Assembly: GCA_022829145.1 (NCBI GenBank)
Contig: CM040751.1
Coordinates: forward strand, 4,343,364-4,407,363
Origin: Albula goreensis
Taxonomy: Eukaryota; Chordata; Actinopteri; Albuliformes; Albulidae
Length of the DNA stretch: 64,000 nt
Direction: 5' to 3'
Shown here: in pieces, positions 58,199 through 64,000 of the stretch
Numbering within the stretch: the stretch's first letter is position 1
Layout of the letters: each line of letters starts with the position of its first letter
Position numbers and translations under genes: made by a program
Notes under the pieces: model-generated
Databases searched by the model: none
Told to the model about the DNA's origin: nothing
The model's input: the letters and a program-made list of their open reading frames with translations, nothing else

Positions 58199-59339
58199 GA
58201 ACATGCAGCCCAATGCCTCTGACTGCATCCTTGTTAGACACCCACTATTCTTTCACACAGATCCTTTTTTTATTATATATCCTTCATGCTTCAAGCCTGT
58301 ATGCATCTTGCTGTCTCTTGCAGAAATCACCCAGCTGTTATATCCCCTGGGGTTTCTTTAGAACACCTCTGGGCCTGATTCACTAGGGGTCCTCCATTCT
58401 GGCTCTACAGACAGAAACGCATCAGAAGGAACCAACAACATCATAAAACCTTCAGCAAAGAGGAAAAAGGATAAGCATAAGGATGACAGCCTAGTCTGTC
58501 TCCTTCTGCGTTTTTGTCCTGCTCCAAGACAAAAAAATGTACGTTTATATCTTCCTCGCTGCCACCCCCCTCCAAGGCCTAGTCAGTGTCTTTATCACTC
58601 TTTATACCTCCGACTCCCCCCCCCCCATTTTTTTCAACTCAACAGGCTGGAGATAAATTCCACAATAGGCTAAAGCACAGTGTGCAGGCATGCACGCACA
58701 CACAGTACTCACAAACACCCACACACATTACTCAGTCAAAGCTTTCATTTGTCAGGATGGAGGAACCCACTATTGTTGCTCTCGATTCGTTATAGCACTC
58801 TCCGCTTTCTGTCCAAAGTGGCATCGCCACTCTCGCCAGATGTTCTCACTGGGATTGTCCTCACATAATCACTTCCAAATTTTCTAGATAAGGCTCACCC
58901 CCTTGTTCCCTCACTCTGATGTGGGTATCCTGCTGACCCCTTTTGCTTCTTTGTTAAAATACGCAACTGTGGTACTTCTTTATTGGCATTGTGGGATTCA
59001 CTGTTGTCATCCAGTGTGATTCTGATTTTCTTAAATAGAACTGTTAAACTGTTATTGTATTTGATTAAAGAGATGTTCCGATATTAAAGGGTTGGACATC
59101 GCTGAATCGTGACTTTCACAGAAACTCTGTCTAAAACTATTCTGAGAATGTTATGCGACTGAAAACTCGTTCTTAATTTTTGCTATATTAGTCTTGCAAT
59201 GTATTAATGCTTCAATTCAGCGCGGGCAGAGTCAATTAGTTTGTATGAAATCAATCTTGCAGGGTCACAGAGCCATCAATGACAAACACTGCACAGCAAA
59301 TGTACCCAAGATTCAAAATTTCAGATTTTCTGTGCAGCA
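58199..59339. other. Gene-free stretch
   Basis: No gene is supported. A C run of 11 lies at 58616-58626, next to T-rich sequence; CA-rich simple sequence lies at 58695-58730. Confidence 0.4.
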
Positions 59340-59480
59340 TTCATTGATTTAACTCCTGGTGTGGCATGGTTGTAACAAAACTCATAATCGCACTGGACCA
59401 GGAGTTAAACGTAAGTGTTAATACTATCAAAAGTGTTATTTTGACACTGTTTGGTGCACCCACATGGTGTTGATTTTGAC
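59340..59480 (+). repeat. Short dispersed repeat with 13-bp inverted arms
   Basis: TTTAACTCCTGGT (59348-59360) and ACCAGGAGTTAAA (59397-59409) form a perfect 13-bp inverted repeat around a 36-bp spacer. The following AAGTGTTATTTTGACACTG and GTTGATTTTGACACC have the GTGTTnATTTTGACAC flavour common in fish interspersed repeats. The core also occurs, degraded, at 35745-35830. It looks like a MITE or other short mobile sequence. Confidence 0.5.
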
Positions 59481-60936
59481 ACCCCCCCAAAGTTAAATTT
59501 GATGTTTGAGAAATGCCGTGTGCTTCAGTCTGTTCCTCCTCTGCCTTTGTTATAACAGTGCTGTATGTAATTGAAGATATAGCTGATATTAATTTCAGAT
59601 ATTCATGAAAATGCTTGTATTCCAATAGCCTCATTACCAATAGCTCAATATACTGCCTTGCTATTGTACTTGCTATTTACTGTATGTATGTTGTTTCTGA
59701 TTATTTCACAGTGTAACAATGAACACTTATCTTTTGCAATTTCAGTATATTTAGTGCCTCTTGCTTAGCTGAATGTTCAATCCAAAAAAATCATTTTGTA
59801 TTCAAATCTCAGTTACACTCCATTCTTCCTTTCTTGAACTCCTCTCCAAATTATTGTGTTCTCTGTCTATTGCTGAAAACTTGCTGGGCTCCAGAGACTC
59901 CTGAATCAGATTGATCATGACATCAAAGTCTTCGCTCTCATTAGGCCGAGCCTTGATGTGCCATGATAACCTAATGATGAGCATACCTTGCTAGCCTAAA
60001 CGTTTTCCCTATCCGATGTCACTTCCTGTTTTGAGGCGGTTTTGAGTGGGCTTTGGTGAGAAAAGTACCTGAGTGCCTTTATAGTTTACATTTCAAGCTG
60101 TGGATTGATTGAAGCGTAATGCATGTCATTACAATAGCCAAATGCTGAACAATATCAGTTATCTGTGTTTACCAGCCCGGATCCCTCATAAGTTGGAATG
60201 ATGCCTCTTTATGTCAAAATTGATGTCATAACCCCATGTCCCAGAGAAACCTCAACATGACAAAGGTTTGCGCTGTTAATAGCAGAGCGGTCTCAGTCGT
60301 TTTCTCTCAAAGATCCTTGAAGAAAATTCTCTCTGTTTGTTCTCTAATCAGTTCTGCGCCGCTTTATTCGGGTTCTGAGACTCAGGCGTGGTGCTGAGAG
60401 GCCTTTGTTACAGCTCGTATCTGCCAGCTCTGAATCTGACAGTATTTTTTTTTATGGTTGGTGACCTTTACTGCCATCTGCCTTCCAAAGTTTTTGACCA
60501 CAGTGGTCTCCTGCGGGGATTTCAGATAGGAAGACATCCTCTGTGGAGTGCTTCTGTGCCGTGGCGGTTTCTCCTTGTCTCTCGAAAAGGGCCTCGGGGG
60601 AGGTCAGAAATGATCCCGTGTCTGTTTGTTGTGGAGTCCTGCAAGGGTCTGCATTTGTAGTCTATTCTCTGAGTCCAACTCTTATTTCTTATCTGCTCAG
60701 TACCCCCACTGTGCTGTAATGGTCATGGAATGCAATTTCATTGCAATGCTTATGATATCCAGCTGTATACAACAAAGTGGTACCATTCTTTTGTTCTGTT
60801 CAGTTATCTAAGTAACTGTTTCGGGGAGATAAGTGTATGAATGTAAAAAAAAAAATTATTCCTAATAGTTACAATTACGTCATCCCAACCTTAGCTGTGG
60901 TCATATGAAGTCTTCAAAAAGCAGCATGCAGACACT
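59481..60936. other. Gene-free stretch; 60230-60660 is a candidate regulatory patch
   Basis: 60230-60660 is repeat-free and CpG-bearing, with TTTGCGCTGTTAATAGC, CTGCGCCGCTTTATTCGGG, TGACCTTTACTGCCATCTGC and a 13-bp palindrome GACCACAGTGGTC at 60496-60508 (two facing RUNX-type ACCACA-like sites). A 90-codon plus frame (60388-60660) has no domain I know. The remainder is plain AT-rich sequence. Confidence 0.35.
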
Positions 60937-61010
60937 ATAGAAATCATATAATTTACTGTTGAGGAACAATATCTCGTATAGATATCATATAATTTACTGT
61001 GGAGGAACAT
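60937..61010 (+). repeat. 41-bp tandem duplication
   Basis: ATAGAAATCATATAATTTAC (60937) recurs as ATAGATATCATATAATTTAC (60978), each followed by TGTTGAGGAACA or TGTGGAGGAACAT. Spacing is 41 bp with few differences, so the duplication is fairly young. Confidence 0.9.
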
Positions 61011-63225
61011 GGGGTGGCCAATAGAGGTCACTAGAGAGCAATGGGGCCTGAGGATTTTAGCACGCCAACACCCCTATATTTCTCCATTGAGGCAGAGTTA
61101 GTTCTCCACCGGAGAACCCCAGCAATGGTTGGTGATGGTGAGGCTGGGGCCCGGACACGCAGCGGAGGATTCCACTGCTGATCTGAGAACAGACCATTTT
61201 ACCTTACATTTTAACCCAAAGACCCTTAGGGCCCACAGCTAGTTTTAGAAACGTAATTGCCATTTCCGCTTCTCTTACATTAACACATTGGCTTGTTAAG
61301 CATGGGAATACTTTTTCAGCCCCTTACCTGCACAGAACTGTGATACATGCTCTGGTAAATGTAAAACACGAGTAGAGAGCAGGAAACGAATGTCAGTTTT
61401 CAGAATGACATAATTACACTACTCCCCACATTTTTAGCACAATTTTCCAAAAAGCATATGATTTACAACTCAAAGTATGTACAATTTTACACACTATATC
61501 CCGACCAAGACAACATTTTTTCCCCCATCAAGTCTTCCATAAATGTCAGGTTTGGAAAAAAATGTGAAGAAAAATGTATGGAAAAGGTCAATTTGGGATT
61601 TTAACATGAGGCATGAAGGGAAATGAAAGTGTATCTTATAACCAATTGAATATGGTGTCTTTATGAAATATGAAATCATATCTGACTGTGGTCCTTGGCT
61701 CTCTTTTGTGTCTTCTTTTTAATTTGTGATTTGTTTTTTTATTTAATTGGGCTATCTGTCCATGCCTCTTCAATAATTGTTGCTATAGACTTTATAGAGT
61801 ATAAACGTTTTAACATATCCTTGTACGTTGGTGTGAAAGCTACATTCTGAGATTCAGGTGAACTCAGCATACAGTCATATGACTGTAACAAAATGTGTGT
61901 GGGCAGTCAGCACAAACAAAAGTTAAAGTTATCCGTAAAGTTACCTTGATGTTCAGTATTCATATGATGCATGGCGCTTTCAAGGTTTTCAGCTCGAAGG
62001 AGAGAGGTTTTCTAACTCATTTGGGAAATAATTACAGTATATGACTTTTATTGTTCTGCTATTGGTGGAGCTGAACGGAAAGCACATTTCGTATTCAAAG
62101 TTTTGATATTATTACTTGCAATAACTATATAAAAATGGGACTTCCCTTCATAATGTGATTAAATAACCATTTACATTAAGTGCCTGAAGGCGCAGACAGC
62201 AGAGACACGCCATACTTGCTAATTTATGTGTATGTATGAAGCATATTTTATGACGAATATATGAAAACATCTCAAAGCGACACTGCTGTAAAAGCAGTCA
62301 GTGATTAATCTTTCGCATTTTGAATGGTAAAAACAAAGTTTTAATTTGATCATGATGGACGTCTTGTTGGCTGTGAGTATGCTTGTAACTGTAATCATGG
62401 GAAGCCCTTGTTTGGCCCGTTATGGGTTGTTCAGAAAAAGCGGACACATTAATTAAAGCAAAAATGCATGTTTATCGGAGTGGAGCCAATTAAGTAGTAA
62501 ATGTTTTTGTCTGGATTTAGTTACATTTATGGTTATTTCATTTTAATCCTTGTTTAACGATTGTATACTGTAATAATTTATATTCTGGCTAAACTAGCCG
62601 ATGTACTCCCCCATTGCCTTTGAGAATGCCCAGTAACTACCTGTTGATGTGGAGTGATGTTGATGTTTTAGTTTTGTGCGAAACAACCTTTTGACCATAG
62701 CCTATACTAAAAATTCACTCATTCTTCCTTTCAGTACTCATAATTATCTGAAATGCAACAATATCCTCTTCTGTATAACTTTATATCTCACCCTGTTCAT
62801 AAACATTTCATTCCATCATTCTAAGTAAATCAACCACAATCAGATGAGAAGATAAAGTTATCCAGGTGACTGTATGGAAATAAGTTTGGTTTTAAGTGAG
62901 AGAAAGAAGTCGATGATTGGTGTTTTTGAAGTGGTCCTCTTGAGTTGATTGACACTTGAACAGTACAGAATAACACCAAGGCAGAGAGATTGTTGGACAT
63001 AAATCAACTCAAATAACTTCTAGTGCATAGCCTCATAGGACTAAGACCTATTTAAGTAATCACATTAAAAGGGGAATACCCTCACCTCTTTGTCTCCTGT
63101 AGCTCTCAGACAGGGGTGTTGATGCACGTCTGCAATGCCCCCTGCAGTATGGAGGAATGAATTTCCCACAGTGTTCATTGAATCATGCCATCTCCACCCA
63201 TGAGAAACTGTTAATTTGCATAAGG
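61011..63225. other. Gene-free stretch; 62140-62540 is a candidate regulatory patch
   Basis: 61011-61240 is GC-richer and might be a dispersed repeat (AATAGAGGTCACTAGAGAGC), though I cannot name it. 62140-62540 is repeat-free with GCCTGAAGGCGCAGACAGC, AAAGCGACACTGC, TTGATCATGATGG, ACACATTAATTAAAGC and GCCAATTAAGTAG, again with the texture of a conserved non-coding element. No coding frame stands out. Confidence 0.35.
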
Positions 63226-63228
63226 GTA

Positions 63229-63270
63229 GCATTCTATGGTATATGGTATCATTCTGTGGTATATGATATG
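63229..63270 (+). repeat. 20-bp imperfect tandem duplication
   Basis: CATTCTATGGTATATGGTAT is followed by CATTCTGTGGTATATGATAT, two differences in 20, and then a short GTTT run. Confidence 0.9.
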
Positions 63271-63689
63271 TTGTTTGTTTGTTTGCATTCATGACCTGAA
63301 ACAAGGTTATAGGATGGCATAGTTAACTTCATTAGCTCTATACTGCTGTTGTTGCACCTGACCTCTCTTATTTTGGAGACCCTCTATTCTCCTGGTGCTA
63401 TCATGTCCACCGTGCCAGTTGGCAGCACAGTCCCCAGAGACCTAAGGACAGCAATGATTAAGAGATGAGCACAGGACAGATGCACAGATCAGACTGGGAC
63501 CGGCTCAGGAGTCCAAAAGTCAGTCATATGTTAACCAAAGTCACCGTCTCTTTTAACATGATAACATTGGAAAATAAGTCAGATTCCCTCAGAAAACAGA
63601 TGTAGTCCTGTGAACTGACAGAAGATCGGGTTAAGGAAGTTGTTGAGTTAAACTGTGGTCCCACAGAGGTTGCTGGATGTGATGGTGTG
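63271..63689. other. Gene-free stretch, nothing seen
   Basis: Unique-looking sequence with no frame, repeat or motif to report. Confidence 0.4.
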
Positions 63690-63930
63690 TGTGTGTGGGC
63701 GGGGAGTCCCTAGGTGTTAGCTGTGAGTCATTTTTTTGTGTTGTATCTTGCCTGGTTTATATTTCTGCCCACTTTTGTTTTCAAGTTGCACTGCGCTGCC
63801 TTTTGTTCTTTTGTTTGTTATCAAGATTAAACCCATGAACCTGCATTCATTCCTGCCTCCAAGTTATCCTCTTTGAGACAAAAATATCATAAACTCATGT
63901 TTTCGACAACATTGGCACTGCGATTTTAGA
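63690..63930 (+). mobile_element. LTR-like 3' end (tentative)
   Basis: T/G-rich frame-free sequence (TTGTTCTTTTGTTTGTTATC), an ATTAAA poly(A) signal (about 63826), then CCATGAACCTGCATTCATTC and CTGCCTCCAAGTTATCC. Fish Gypsy LTRs commonly end with a poly(A) signal followed by CCTGCA..TCCTGCCTCC text. CATTGGCACTGCGATTTTAG (63910) might be a decayed primer-binding region if the element continues past it. No reverse transcriptase or gag frame is visible before the window ends. Confidence 0.35.
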
Positions 63931-64000
63931 TCCAAACAGTAGCAGTAGCAGATTCATCCTGATTGGTACCAAAACAAAAAACACTCCCTCTCTGTACTGC

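Overview
The window looks like nuclear DNA of a teleost fish. It is AT-rich and full of introns-or-desert style non-coding sequence, with vertebrate microsatellites (a 70-bp GT run, an ATC run, long A and T runs) and a dispersed repeat near 26.0-26.2 kb that I recognise from teleost genomes (it carries variants of GTCATTTAGCAGACGC and CCAAAGCGACTTACA, then GGGCCTTGCTCA). I found no protein-coding gene that I can support, no tRNA or rRNA gene and no CRISPR array. Most open frames are short, start anywhere and match no family I know; those in the first 24 kb are by-products of a tandem repeat.

Layout. 1-560: a decayed reverse-transcriptase fragment (minus strand) and other eroded sequence. About 690-1055: two highly diverged copies of a satellite monomer in inverted orientation. 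About 1056-24231: a 23-kb tandem array of a monomer of 180-182 bp (about 35% GC, roughly 125 copies), interrupted by an assembly gap of exactly 500 N at 4565-5064. The array has diverged edges, a homogeneous core, linked-variant subfamilies and at least two higher-order duplications, one of about 11 monomers (about 2.0 kb). From 24232 to the end the sequence is mostly single-copy: a fold-back DNA-transposon-like unit (24991-25722), the common teleost repeat, LTR-like stretches near 28.4, 37.4, 39.6-40.2, 51.6 and 63.7 kb, a strong 29-bp-arm hairpin at 30901, and a degenerate minisatellite of about 38 bp at 57.8-58.2 kb. Between these lie long gene-free stretches, some with a texture (homeodomain-type TAATTA cores, preserved CpGs, E-boxes) that suggests, but does not prove, conserved regulatory elements.

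How it fits together. There is no gene pathway to describe. The main biological object is the array and its edge: an old inverted and retroelement-rich flank, diverged boundary monomers, and a homogenised core, as expected from unequal exchange. The monomer length is close to a nucleosome repeat, so a centromeric or heterochromatic role is possible, but an ordinary interstitial array is equally compatible with what can be seen. Nothing here proves a new biological system; the most novel points are the orientation switch at the array edge, the mosaic higher-order structure, and splice-site-like signals built into the monomer.
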